64,000 nucleotides of DNA from Lunularia cruciata (taxonomy: Eukaryota; Streptophyta; Marchantiopsida; Lunulariales; Lunulariaceae): contig OX419756.1 in the NCBI GenBank assembly GCA_948567375.1, positions 625,001-689,000 of the forward strand, in the 5' to 3' direction. Shown piece by piece: positions 11,049-22,129 of the stretch (the first letter of the stretch is position 1; each line of letters starts with the position of its first letter). The translations under genes were made by a program, and so were the position numbers. Below the pieces are notes generated by a model. That model was not told where the DNA came from. It saw only the letters and a list, made by a program, of their open reading frames with translations, and ran no database searches.

Positions 11049-11546
11049 CTAATCTTGAGAACTAGCTGATGAAGGTGGTAGTATTTCTGTAGCTGTACTA
11101 AGACTCTCTCCAAGATCCTTCACCAAAGTTTCCAAAAGTGCTTTTACTCCACTACACTCATGTCCTTTTGGAAGTCCTTCAACTCCACAAACCTCACACA
11201 ACTCCTTGGTCTTAGATCTTCTCCCTCCCAATCTTGGTGAAGAAGGTCCAACATGCAAACCCAAGTCAAGTAAGCCTCTCCTTTCCCTCAATCTCTTGCT
11301 CTCAAAGGTCAATGGACATAAAATTGCCTTATGTCCCTTCTCTCCACATAGAAAGCACTTAGACTCACTCTTTCCTCCAAGTGGTGTAGGTTTTTGGATC
11401 CTCTCAACACTCTCTTCAAATTCTATTGTAAACTCTCTTTTCCTCAAATCCACCCCTACAATCACCTCAAACCCTTGGGGAACCTTGCATAATCTCAATT
11501 TCCACTCTTGATGACCCTCCATGTTCCCCAAGATGAATCTAAACAC
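11049..11546 (-). CDS. T1 extra zinc-knuckle ORF upstream of gag
   Basis: A 165-codon ORF in the T1 leader, about 235 bp upstream of gag and on the same strand. It carries a clear CCHC knuckle, CFLCGEKGHKAILC, and a second Cys/His cluster CEVCGVEGLPKGHEC, followed by a Ser-rich tail. Upstream frames (to about 11683) look like further coding sequence in another frame, so the protein may once have been longer. It lacks the capsid motifs seen in the gag at 9663-10814. It could be an accessory nucleic-acid-binding protein of T1, a duplicated nucleocapsid or captured sequence. I do not recognise the family. Confidence 0.6.
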   Translation of the reverse strand: MFRFILGNMEGHQEWKLRLCKVPQGFEVIVGVDLRKREFTIEFEESVERIQKPTPLGGKSESKCFLCGEKGHKAILCPLTFESKRLRERRGLLDLGLHVGPSSPRLGGRRSKTKELCEVCGVEGLPKGHECSGVKALLETLVKDLGESLSTATEILPPSSASSQD

Positions 11547-11875
11547 TCAAACATGCTTTTTGTTGATCTCAAACTTCTCATGCATGAGATCTCCACTCTG
11601 CAGAATTGACCCTTCCTCACAATGTCACTCAAATCTCCCAACCAATATGTCACAATTCTATGAAATTTTCCACACTTGATCACAACTCCAGGGCGTCCCT
11701 CCCTGCAAAATTTCAGATCTTTTCATTGAGCCATTTGGCCTAGAAACCTTTTTATTCAGCACCCATATTTCAGATTTGGTCTGAAAACCACCCCCCTCAC
11801 TTCAAAAACTCATAACGCCCTGCGCAAAAACGATCTCTCTCTAATTTTTTTGGCAGCAGGTAGGATACAATGCAC

Positions 11876-11952
11876 TGAATAATATCTCTTAAGTACTTGT
11901 AATACCAAGCTAAATATCACAATACCACACACATGCACAAATGGGTGTTACA
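11876..11952 (-). repeat. T1 5' LTR remnant (first 77 bp)
   Basis: The sequence reads TGTAACACCC on the minus strand at 11952 and matches the complete LTR for about 75 bp, then diverges into leader DNA at about 11876. The outer end and TSD are intact, so the loss is internal to the element: U3 downstream sequence, TATA box, R, U5 and probably the primer-binding site are gone. Confidence 0.85.
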
Positions 11953-11956
11953 GCAC

Positions 11957-12050
11957 TTGGTGATGTTGGCACTTGGTGGGGTACGTGCGGTTGCGGTTTG
12001 TCATTGCATTTGGTGGTTCCAATTTATGGTTGCAGTTGTGGTTACTTTGT
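11957..12050 (+). other. 5' leader of PM copy A, last part
   Basis: After T1 the leader resumes with the TTGGTGATGTTGGCACTTGG region that is also present, inverted, near 27780 and 40385. It leads into gag. Confidence 0.7.
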
Positions 12051-13700
12051 CATGACGGAGTTTGTTGGAGATTCTAGAGGAGTTAGCCCTACACTATGCA
12101 GTGGGTTTACTTGAAGTGGCACTTAGGATCAACTTATATCTCAAGTCCTAGTGAGGGAGAAGATTGATACTAAGTTGGAGTTTGACATAGGAGCTAATTC
12201 AATTGAGAGTGCACTTGGTGTGTCTGTACCGTTATTGTGGGACATGGATGAGATTTATGGGGCTTCCAAAGGCCCTAGGCATTACTCTGGTATAGTGGGT
12301 ACCATTGAGTTGGATGACTTCATCTAGGAGTTTGATAGTTGGTGTGATCTGCAGCAGATGCGGAATCCAACTTTGTTTACGCCCTTCATAGCATGGAAGG
12401 GGTTGTTTCAACATCTGTAGGATCCGCCAATGGATGACTACCATGAGTTTAAGAGAGCTCATTTGGAGGAGATTGAGTTATGGAGACCATATTGGTCTTC
12501 AAACTATGTCTCTATCACTTCAGGCTTGGTGGCCAAGAGTAGATTGGCTATACCTACAAGTTCTAGCTTGAGAAGTGTAGGTGGAGCTAGTGGAGGTGCA
12601 CTAGCCGGAGATAGTGCTACTATGAGTGGAGGTACCACTACAAGAGGTGGTGTGGTACTGGGGTTTAACCCTATGGTGGAGTTCTTCTAGTGTTTGAGGT
12701 AGAACTACCAGGGAGTGCAGACTGATAAGTTGAGGAGCTTGCAAGAGTTCTAGCGGAAGGTTGGAGAGAGCCTACGCCAGGCATATACTCGCATGATGCA
12801 GTTTCACTCAAGGAGTTACTAAGGCCCAGGCAGTTTAGTTTTGGTATGGGATACATGACAAGGAGTTGCGACGTAGAGTTTGTGATGCTATGCTATTACA
12901 TGCTACTTTGCTTACTTTGGAAGTGGTCTTTGGTTTGGCAGAGCATATTGAGCTCAACATGATGGAGGAGAGGGTGGTGACATTTGGATTTATTAGGGAG
13001 ACCTCATCCACAAATATTACTTCTTCTAGAGTGTAGCAGAGTGCACCACACCCAGTTGGTTTTTGAGGACAAGGTGGACAACCCAGATCCTATAGAGCGA
13101 GTGGAGGGCCTAGTGGAGCTAGACCCTTACCTTCATTTTTGGATCAACAACAGCCAGTGAGTAGTGGTGTTGCTTGTTGGACTTGTGGTGGACCTCACCA
13201 TAAGAGAGAGTGTACTCAAGGTAGTAGACCTGATACCTCTAGTGCATCATTGCTAGCATAGAGGTAGTGTGAGCACTACCACAGATTTGGTCAAACTAGT
13301 GATTGGTGCTTTGACTTACACCCGGAGGTACAGAGTGGTAGGGCTGCTATGGCAGGTAGTAAAGGAGCTCCAGTTCATGGAGGACAAGGTGGTAGAGGCG
13401 GTGGTAGAGGATCTACACCTAGTAGAAGTGCAGTACCTGCCCTTACTTCTAATACAACTATGGTTACTCAGATTGTGCAATTGGAGTAGAGAGATTGACT
13501 AGTATGGCCATTGCTTAAAGGAGATCAGATTTGGTTGCTGAGGCTTCCACCTCATATGCTGGTGATAGAGATGCTTTGGACTTCATGTGCAAAGCAACTC
13601 AGGTGGATGCATATGTAGTAGTGACAAGGAGTGCAATACGTGCTCCAAAGCCTAGAGGAGCATTAGTGGAGTTGGACCCACAGAGAGGAGAGGTTGGGGG
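12051..13700 (+). pseudogene. gag: PM copy A gag
   Basis: Broken Gag matching copies C and D. Readable segments include GTIELDDFI, MDDYHEFKRAHLEEIELW and GFNPMVEFF, a leucine/arginine-rich capsid part, and two zinc knuckles. The first is near 13170-13210 (CWTCGGPHHKREC). The second is the block after 13265, degraded here but CX2CX4HX4C in C and D. A Gly/Arg-rich linker and a short coiled-coil-like segment follow. Several stops are TAG where the other copies read CAG (for example 13034-13036). The family start codon is uncertain. Confidence 0.75.
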
Positions 13701-13895
13701 ATAGGTAAGACTTCCCCAGTCTTTCACGCTATTTAAGGCATTGCAAACAACATCCATGGCTCCTAGACGTCCCAGTGCAAGTGTGGTAGGTGGTGATGGA
13801 GTGCATGACTGACTACTTGCTAGTTAGCCACTTGCTACTACACAAACTAAGTCTAGCATAATGTTGGGGCGGCTTAGCTGATTATACGGTGCCCT

Positions 13896-14520
13896 TTGTT
13901 TTCAGCCAATGATATGTTTACATTGAGAGTTGACCCAACCCCAATGTTCTGGTTGGCTGCCATGCTTTATGAGAGTAAGGATGATGCGGTTCCTACTACT
14001 AGAGCAGAGATGGTTGATAGTGGAGCTGACTTGGTTGAGGAGCATGGGTTCCGTTCAGTGACCAATGGTTTATGGCAAGCAGCAGTGGCTAGACTAGAGG
14101 AGCTGCCAATTAGACCGGCCTTTCTGAGAGCACGGTCTACACCTTGTGTCGTCCTATTGGATAACCAGAGGGGGATTTTCCTTTTGGTGGGACCTTCAAG
14201 GAAGGTCTATACACCATAGAGAGTATTGTTAGACTCTGGTGCGTAGCCCCTTATGTTGGGGAAGGCTGCAATTGTTGGTCTGGAGTTATGGAAGACCAAT
14301 GTAGAGAGGTGTCCATTTCAGATCCAGACATCTCTAGGTGGTGGTTCAACATAGTACATCACACATGAGGAGCTTGATGTCCGGGTTCAGCCTGGTCATC
14401 CAACTAATAGCTTGGTGGTGAGAGCTCAAGCTATTGCAACAATAGCTGAGTCATACAATGTGCTAGTTGGAGGAGCAGTGTTATACCCCATGGGTTTCAG
14501 GATTGACTATTGGGAGGAGA
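13896..14520 (+). pseudogene. PM copy A aspartic protease region
   Basis: Contains a conserved stretch with SANDMFTLRVDP, then the retropepsin-like core VLLDSGA (about 14224-14244; DSGA catalytic loop), and the C-terminal VLVGGAVLYPMGF (about 14460-14500), which fits the second hydrophobic strand of the fold. It would cleave the polyprotein. It lies between gag and the methyltransferase-like domain, as in C and D. Confidence 0.7.
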
Positions 14521-14869
14521 CAACATCCTATAGACCAGGTTGGCAATTTGATGAGGGACAGGTATGCCACCTACCATTATGCTTCAGTAGTGGCAGTCTT
14601 GGCTCACTACAATCCGGGACTATGGTAGCATCAATTTTAGCTTTCAATGGTGTAGTTACTTGGCTTGGTGATTTATTGGAGGGGAATGCCCATGCAGAGG
14701 ATACTCTAATACCAGAGGAGATCACTTGGATTTGGAGTATGAGTGGGATTGTTCAATCTACCTTGGATGTTCCATTGTGGAGTTCAGAGGAGGCATTGTA
14801 GCAGCATGTAGATCAGTTGGTGCAGCAAGCTTGGAGTGGAGCCTTTGTACCATCAAGAGATGAGTGTGA

Positions 14870-15960
14870 GGATGAGCCTCCAAAGTCAATTACTTTGACA
14901 CCTTTGGATACCACACTCATTGCTTGGTAGTATCCAATAGAGGAGATATGTCTATTGGAGTTGTTTGGTGGGATAAGCACCAAACTAGCCATGGTATTGT
15001 AGGCGGGTATACAAGTATAGAGGTACTTGTATGTAGACAGAGATGAGTCTACTAGGCAAGTCTCTCTACATCATGTGACACACTTGGCCTATCGGTATCC
15101 AAAGTTATCACCAATGTCAGTAGTCAAAAGGTTACCAAAAGACCTTACCAACAAATATTTCCTTACTGGGGGTGCATGATCTGGAGAGTTATGGGCCTAT
15201 TTACTTGGTGATTTTTGGATGGCCATGTCAATGAAATTCACATACGGGCCAAGGTGGGGTCTTCAAGATCCTTGTTCTAGTGTGTTTTGGGAGATGTTAC
15301 GGATACTACAACATCTCTAGGTTCATCAATCTGTTTCTCCAACTAACCTTTTGGAGAATGTTCCTTTGATGGGTGATTCTTGCACCAGAGTAGTGGCAAG
15401 TACACAACAGGTCCATTCTTTGATGGGACCTGTTGTATTATTAGATGCAGCCAGAGTAGGATCACGGGCTCATTGTCTTTGTCTTTGGTAGACAAACCTC
15501 TTACCCATAGAGGTTTTATAGCGTGCATATGATAGGATTCAGCGACTTGGCCACATCCTTGTTGATGACATCTTGGATGTTGGGCGTCAGTCTTAGACAG
15601 TGGTAGTGGCTGATAGGTCACCTATGGCAGTGGTGAACCTAGTTAGATAGCCTAGAGCCGCATTTCCCCCACTCATGAGGTTTCCAAGCTCTCATGCTTT
15701 TCAAGAAGGAGGACTTGGACTTGTTTGGGACTCATAGTTACAATAGTTGGTGGAGCCCAATGCTGATGAGGGAGAGCGGGTGATGGGGTTTTTCACTGGT
15801 ATTATTGTTGTTCCAACAATGTCAAAGGCATCCAAGCGTTAGGTGTTAGATCTGGCTATGGACCTGAACTGTTTGACCTGGATTATGAGCCTTGGCTTGG
15901 CAGAGTAGCGTAGGATGCACTTGATAGGCATCACCACTTGGACACTTGTGAGCCTTATGC
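14870..15960 (+). pseudogene. PM copy A C5-cytosine DNA methyltransferase-like domain
   Basis: Translated motifs in order: LLELFGGIST (motif I, S-adenosylmethionine site; about 14957-14986); FGWPCQ (motif IV, catalytic Cys; about 15212-15229), then a degraded GL.DP....VFWEMLRIL helix; FLENVP (motif VI, 15349-15366); DAARVGSRAH...LW.TNLLP (motif VIII, about 15445-15495); ERERVMGF (about 15768-15791); and AMDLNCLTW (motif X region, about 15855-15885). Order and spacing (about 300 residues) fit the DNMT3-like catalytic domain size. This copy has TAG/TGA stops, including one just after PCQ. The closest family is inferred by eye. Confidence 0.78.
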
Positions 15961-16329
15961 CGATCAAGACAATTCAGGCACATGCTAGAGGCGACGGACT
16001 GAGTGGATATGGTATTCTTGGGACACAACCAATAGCTACTAGGGAGAGTGGTCTACTTAGAGTCCATCTAGGTGAGCGTGGGCTACTTGGATAACACCCT
16101 TGGTCCACTTGGAGTGCAAGTAGAGGATGTGTGGAGCTTGCAGCTAGAGTGGAGGGAGTTTTTAACACAAAGGTTGGGACTTCTAGTGGTCAAGTGCATG
16201 ACACTATTGCTCCCAAGGGCCCAATGTAGCAGCTAGTCAGTATGTCTTCCACTACTACTACAATTATAGAGGATACTTGGGAACTAGATCTTGGACCAAA
16301 GCTTACTAGAGAGGATTGACGGAGGGTTT

Positions 16330-17700
16330 GGAGGTTCTTGAGGAGCCACATAATTTGTTTTGCCTTCAATATGAAGAATTGCTCTGAAAGGACCTGGTAT
16401 ACGGATTGAGTTGACTAGCAATATATCACTTATTTGATGTCCATCAGTGATATAGAGAGAACATTGATTTAGAGTCGGAGTAGCAACCTTTTTGAGGCTA
16501 GTTTGGTAGAGATCTCACATGGAGAGTATGCATCAGCTACATTGATGCTAGCCAAGAAGGATATGCATAGAAACTACAAAGATAGGCAGATATGTGGAGA
16601 TTACTGTCCTATCAACCAATAGACCAGGGCTGATTGTTATGCCATGCCTACATTGGAAGAGATTTTTGATACAATTGGGCATGCAAAGGTCTTTAGAACT
16701 TTGGATCTTTGAGGGAGATATCATCAGTTGCTGATTAGGGAGGAGGATAAGTCCAAGACAACATTTTGGGCTATTAATCCTCACAAAAAGGATGTGTTAT
16801 ATCAGTGGAGGTTCTTACCGTTTGGGTTAAAGTTTGCTTACCGTTTGCTCCTATTGAGTAGCAAAGAGTCATGGACAAGATCCTAGTTGGATTGGATTTT
16901 GCTCGGTGCTATATTGATGACATTTTGATCTATAGCACTATTGTGGAAGAGCATGAGAGATAGTTGTTGGAGGTGTTTGAGAGGTTGAAATCTCATGGAC
17001 TCAAATTACATCATGGAAAGTGTAGGTTCTTCTATGAGCAAGTTTAGTATTTGGGTCACACTATCTACCTTGGAGGACTTGGTGTTCAGTAGACCAAGGT
17101 GGAGGCTATTGCACGTATTCCTTGGCCTACAAATGTGAGTAGAGTGTGAGCATTCCTTAGGTTGGTAAACTTCTATCGCCGCTATGTTGGAGGATTTAGT
17201 GCCATTGCCAAGGCTTTGACAAAGTTGACCAAGCTTACATATGAGTGGTGTTGGGGAGATGAGCAGGAGAGAGCTTTAGGGCTTTTGTAGGGTTTAAGGA
17301 GAGGTTTACATCTGCTCCTATTTGGAGGAGACCGATCAGAGGATGACCATTTCAGGTTCATATTGATTGGAGTATGTTGGGGCTTGGAGCGGTGCTCACC
17401 CAACATGATGATGAGGGGAAGGAGTTTATGGTGGCCTATGCTAGTTGCTCCAAAAATTCAGTGGAGGTGAAGTATAGTTCATATGAGGGAGAGTGCTTGG
17501 TAGCAATTTGGGCAGTAGCACATTTTGGATGTTACCTATTTGGTAACTCCTTCACTCTCATCAATGATCATCAGCCGTTGAAGTGGTTGATGGAGTCCGA
17601 CAAGCTTTCAAGGAAGCTTGCATGATGGACTCTGATTTTATAGAAGTATGATTTCACGGTTGTTCACAGACTTGGAGTGGTGAACCGTGATACAGATGGG
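16330..17700 (+). pseudogene. pol: PM copy A reverse transcriptase and RNase H
   Basis: The RT palm is recognisable with CYIDDILIYST (about 16907-16940, Y-x-DD box). The preceding block ends in LPFG and is followed by LGHTIYLGGLGVQ. RNase H follows: [35 protein letters not shown] and DHQPLKWLM. Numerous stops and indels are present, for example a small duplication around 16822-16845. The same block is better preserved in F. Confidence 0.82.
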
Positions 17701-18924
17701 TTGAGTAGAAACCCATGTCCAAACCAGCAAGATCAGAGTGGAGCACGTTGGCATAATGAGACAGATGAGGAGATGGTGCCAGGTTGGCATGTATCTACCT
17801 TTCTCTGTATATTTTTTGAGGCTTTGGTGGTATCTCTCTCATTGCATACAAGAGGAGTTATTGAGATCATAGATCCAAAGAGTGAAGATATTGGTACAAT
17901 TCAGCGAGACATTCATGATGATGTCTTAGTGATGGACTATCTTTGCACTAGTCTTGTGGGTGGCACAGTTGGGGCAAAGGAGAGAGACCATGTTCTTCAA
18001 CAAGCCAGACGGTTCAGATTGGAAGGCAAACACCTTTTGCCTATATGGGAAGATGGTAGAGTACAAGTAGTACCACTTCCATCTTAGAGACCATAGTTGG
18101 TCCATGTTGCACATGAGGAGCTAGGATATTTTGAATAAAAGCGTACATATAGCTTACTCCAGAGTCATTATTGGTGGCATGGTATGCAGACCAAGGTACA
18201 ACAATTTGTTGCCAGATGTGTGGTTTGAGACCAAGTTAGAGCATCATTCAATGCTTCTACACCACAATTACACCCATTACCTATCATGGGATTGGGTTAC
18301 CATTGGATTTTGGACTTCACTTGACCTTTATTGTTGACTATGAGACATCATTGGTATGTCTTGGTGATGGTGGAGCACTTCTCCAAGTGGATTGAGTTGG
18401 TGGCACTTGCTGATAAGTCTAGTGAAGGGACAACTTACTCGTTCCTGGATTGATTTCTTAGTCATTTTGGTGCACCAGCTGAGGTTTTGACTGATCAAGG
18501 TACATAGTTCTTGGGGGAGTTTTAGGTCTTGTGTGACAAGGCTTTGATTGATCATTGTACTCCATCTTGAGATCACCTTGAGGCAGATGGCTTAGCAAAG
18601 AGAGTGGTTCAGATGGTGAAGAGAGGATTGCAAAAGTATGGTTTGCAAAGAGGCCACTTGGGAGATTGGGATCTCCATTTACCTTGGTTGGCCATGAGCT
18701 ATCAATTCAGCCGGCAAGCCTCCTTAGCATCCTTCTCTCCTTACTTCCTACTCTATGGACAAGATCCAAATTTACCTACAGCCATTAGTCAAGATGCTAC
18801 TATAGTTTTGGACTTGAATGACCCAAATGTATGGATGAGCGCATGTTCTTAGCGGGTAGAGATCTTTCAAAGGGTGATGCTTATGACCTTAGAGAACTTG
18901 GCAATTGGTCAGCATAGAGATACT
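17701..18924 (+). pseudogene. pol: PM copy A integrase, first part
   Basis: Connector then integrase: a degraded HHCC finger (about 18110-18230), catalytic core with VEHFSKWIELVAL and VLTDQGT, and the third position region ADGLAKRVVQ (about 18585-18614). There the expected Glu of the DDE triad (Glu in C and D, LAER) is read as Lys. The C-terminal part continues to 18924, where the C-D insertion splits the frame, and resumes at 41903. Confidence 0.82.
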
Positions 18925-19600
18925 TGTCGTGCATATTGTTGTGCGTATATACATTGCTATACAACATACATTGCTATCAACATCATATACTACAAAAGCA
19001 CAACTCACACATAAGTCATACATAGACTCTAAAGTGCCACAATAATCAGATTGTTTACCACTCTCAACTCAACTCAACTCAGATCATTACTTGATCTGTC
19101 ACTCTATAAACTGCCAACAATTGGGCACTAATTACAATCAAGCTACACCCACTCAAGCATAGAGAATCCAGGTGACACTCGCCGGCCTCTGTCCACCATA
19201 GCCAGGAACTTGAAGGCTCAACATCAGAGAAGTGAGCTCTCTGGAGCTCACTTTGAAACTATACTCCCTAGACTTGAGCTAGCTTTGAAACCCTAAAGGT
19301 CCCATTGACGGTACACCAGATGGTGCGAACGGTGCAAAGTGACAGTGAGCCCCACCGTGAAGTCAGTACCCCAAACACAAAATCTGACCGTCAGAAAGTA
19401 GTCTCTGAGAAACTGCTGAAATAACTCTAACTACTATCACTAGAACTCTAGTGTCCGAGCAATCTAGATGCAACATTACAAATGACGTGACAACTATTGT
19501 GCGTATATACATTGTTACACAACATACATTGCTATCAACATCATACACTACAGAAGCACAACTCACACATAAGTCATACATAGACTCTAAAGTGCCACAA
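18925..19600 (-). repeat. PM copy C 3' repeats X-Y-X with polypurine tract
   Basis: In element sense: purine tract GCTAGAGGGGCGA (19613-19601), X1 (19600-19493; starts TTGTGGCACTTTAG), Y (19492-19043; starts TGTCACGTC, ends CAATCTGATTA), X2 (19042-18925; same start as X1, ends GCACGACA). X2 lies inside the TSD, so it is part of the inserted unit. The 5' end of the family has only Y. Confidence 0.85.
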
Positions 19601-19768
19601 TCGCCCCTCTAGCTAGCGGTTAGGTCCCTCTTACTCTAGATAACCATCTACTCTGAGTATATGGTAAACCCTCTAATGGGCAAAGATCTGGATACCGGGT
19701 GCTATGGAGCCCCATCGTTAGTACCCTATCTGCAATCTATACCATATAAAGAATGAACTAGCTATAGG

Positions 19769-19935
19769 TCAAATACATCTAGGACATAACCATTGTCCCT
19801 GAGGAACCACCGTGAGGGGAGGAGTCATACATAACATATGCCATCCTCTCAAACAGCTATCACACACTAACATAGTAGCGGCTCCACCAGAAGAGCCACA
19901 TAACATACACCTCAAGCCTGCATGTACAAGTGCCA
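19769..19935 (-). pseudogene. PM copy C PHD finger (polyprotein C-terminus)
   Basis: The last about 55 codons of the pol frame form a C4HC3 PHD finger: CMLCGSSGG, then MLVCDSCLRGWHMLC and WLCPRC, directly before the stop. All eight zinc ligands are present in this copy. It follows the integrase in the place where chromoviruses carry a chromodomain. PHD fingers commonly bind histone H3 tails, so a role in choosing chromatin for integration is plausible, but this is inference. Confidence 0.88.
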
Positions 19936-22042
19936 AGCTTGGGTCCATAGTACCATCAATGTTTGGGAGGTGGCATGATGCACAATTGTGCACATGATCC
20001 TTCCAAACAACACCATCATGTCCTTCCAACACAAGGACTCCAGATGGCAAAACCTCACGCACTCTCAAGATAGTGTGGCTTGTCGAAACATCAAGTGTTG
20101 TCGGTGCTGTCTACTATAGATATACATAGTCGCTTGGATGAAATCGACGGATCAAGGGTCTATAACCTCCTCCTCAAATGGTAGCATAGCGTAAAGTATC
20201 TCTATGCTGAGTAATTGCCAAGTTCTCAACGGCCATTGGCATCACTCTCCAAAAGATCTTTGCCCGCTAAGAACATACGCTCATCCATAAATTAGGGCCA
20301 TCCAAGTCCAAAACTAGAGTAGCATCTCGACAAATGGCTACAGGTAAATCTGGATCTCGTCCATAGAGTAGAAAGTACGGAGAGAAGGATGCTAAGGAGG
20401 CTTGCCGGTTGAAACAATAGCCCATAGCCAACCAAGGTAACTGGAGATCCCAATCTCCCAGGTGGCCTCTCTGCAAACCATACTTTTGCAATCCTCTCTT
20501 CACCGTCTGAACCACTCTCTCTGCTAAGCCATCTGCCTCAGGGTGATCTCGAGATGTAGTACAATGATCAATCAAAGCCTTGTCACACAAGACCTAAAAC
20601 TCTCCTAAGAACTCTGTACTGTAACACCCATTTGTGCATGTAAGTGGTATTGTGATATTTAGCTTGGTATTACAAGTACTTAAGAGATATTATTTATATA
20701 GAGATAAAGGATGGTTCTATATTAGTCATGGTTAGCTAAATTTAGTCATATAGCTAAGATAGAGGGGATCGTACTTTAGAGGAAGTAGAAAAGATGAGCA
20801 TCACTATTTTGGATTTTAGTGTGTTGACTTGGTATTATTCCTAGGTGTTTGGCTTTGAGGAAAGAGTTGAGAACTCTTGGCCGCAAGCCTTTTTGTTTTG
20901 GATTCTTCTTTAGTCCAAGGATAGCCCATGTGAAGGAATCCTTGACTTAGTGGTTGGGTCAAGATAAGACCACATGCTTAGGGGAATATGCCCATGTGAA
21001 TGGATATTAGTTTCTACTTTTTGACTTTACTTGACTTTTAGTCTAGTAACTTGAGTTACTACGGTAATTAGTAACTTTGGTACGTAACTATTTCACAAGT
21101 ATATAAACAAGAGGTGATGAGGTACTCATCATCTTTTCATTTGCAACTATCTCTCTCTCATTGAGTTCTCTAGTGAGCAATGTCTTGAGTCTTGGAGTGT
21201 TAGCCTTGGAGGAGTATGATGGAGTTGGGGTTCCTTGCCTTCTTAGTCCATGGTGCGCTACCATAATAGCCATCAGAGGTTCATCCTGAGTGAGAGACAG
21301 GCCGGCTCACAGTACCCTGATCAGTCAAAACCTTAGTTGGTGCACCAAAATGACTAAGAACTCGATCCAAGAACGAGTAAGCTGTCCCTTCACTAGACTT
21401 GTCATGAAGTGCCACCAACTCAATCCACTTAGAGAAGTGCTCCACCATCACCAAAACATACCAATGATGTCTCACAGTCAGCGGTAAAGGTCTAGCAAAG
21501 TCCAAACTCCAACGGTAACCCAATCCCATGATAGGTAATGGGTGTAACTGTGGCGTAGGAGCATTGAATGATGCTCTTACTCGGTCACAAACCACACATC
21601 TGGCAACAAACTGTTGTACCTTGGTCTACATACCACACCACGAATAATGACTCTGGATTAAGCTATACATACGCTTTACTCCAAAATGTCCTAGCTTCTC
21701 ATGAGCATGACGGACCAACTGTGGTCTTTGTGCTAGAAGTGGTACTACTTGCACTCTACCATCCTCCCATACACACAAAAGGTGTTTGCCCTCCAATCTG
21801 AACCGTCTGGCTCGCTGAAGAACATGGTCTCTCTCCTTGGCCCCAACTGTGCCACCCACAACACTAGTGTAAAGATAGTCCATCACTAAGATATCATCAT
21901 GAATGTCTCGCTGAACTGTACCAATATCTTCACTCTCTGGATTTGTGACTTCAATAACTCCTCCTGTATGCACAGAGAGAGATACCACCAAAGCCTCTGA
22001 GAATATATAGAGAAAGGCCAATGCATGCCAACTTGGCACCAT
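19936..22042 (-). pseudogene. pol: PM copy C integrase (split by T1 solo LTR)
   Basis: N-terminal finger near 21600-21720 (HAHEKLGHFGVKRMYSL, RCVVCDRV), then core WSLDFARPLPL, VEHFSKWIELVAL, VLTDQGT; after the LTR, ADGLAERVVQTVKRG with the catalytic Glu kept (about 20520-20560). A C-terminal module leads into the PHD finger. The frame is interrupted at 20620-21311 by the solo LTR and by at least one point stop. Confidence 0.85.
20620..21311 (+). mobile_element. Solo LTR of T1 family inside copy C integrase
   Basis: The LTR is 692 bp, TGTAACACCC to GGCTCACA, with a 4-bp TSD GTAC (20616-20619 and 21312-21315) that restores CTCTGTACCCTGATC as read in copy F. It has the same length as the T1 3' LTR at 5256-5947. 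A TATA-like TATATAAA lies at about 21099-21106. It marks a second T1-family insertion that later lost its body by LTR-LTR recombination. Confidence 0.94.
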
Positions 22043-22129
22043 CTCCTCATCTGTCTCACCATGCCAACATGCTCCGGTCTGATCCTATTGGCTGGGACAT
22101 GGGTTTCTACTCAACCCATCGCATCACGG

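Larger units (their letters stand above)
5256..11952 (-). mobile_element. T1: near-complete Ty3/gypsy retrotransposon
   Basis: Minus-strand LTR element of 6,697 bp with a 4-bp TSD GCAC (5252-5255 and 11953-11956) inside the leader of copy A. The 3' LTR is complete (5256-5947). The 5' LTR retains only its first 77 bp or so. Internal order is an extra zinc-knuckle ORF, gag, protease, RT, RNase H and integrase with a GPF-type C-terminal module and no chromodomain. The RT box reads FIDDF followed by VYG, which recalls Athila-like non-chromoviral Ty3 elements; the lineage is an inference. Confidence 0.92.

Noticed and set aside
14870-15960. Methyltransferase as a host DNMT pseudogene interrupted by retroelements
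   Set aside because: It is flanked by the same element protease and RT in two independent copies on opposite strands.
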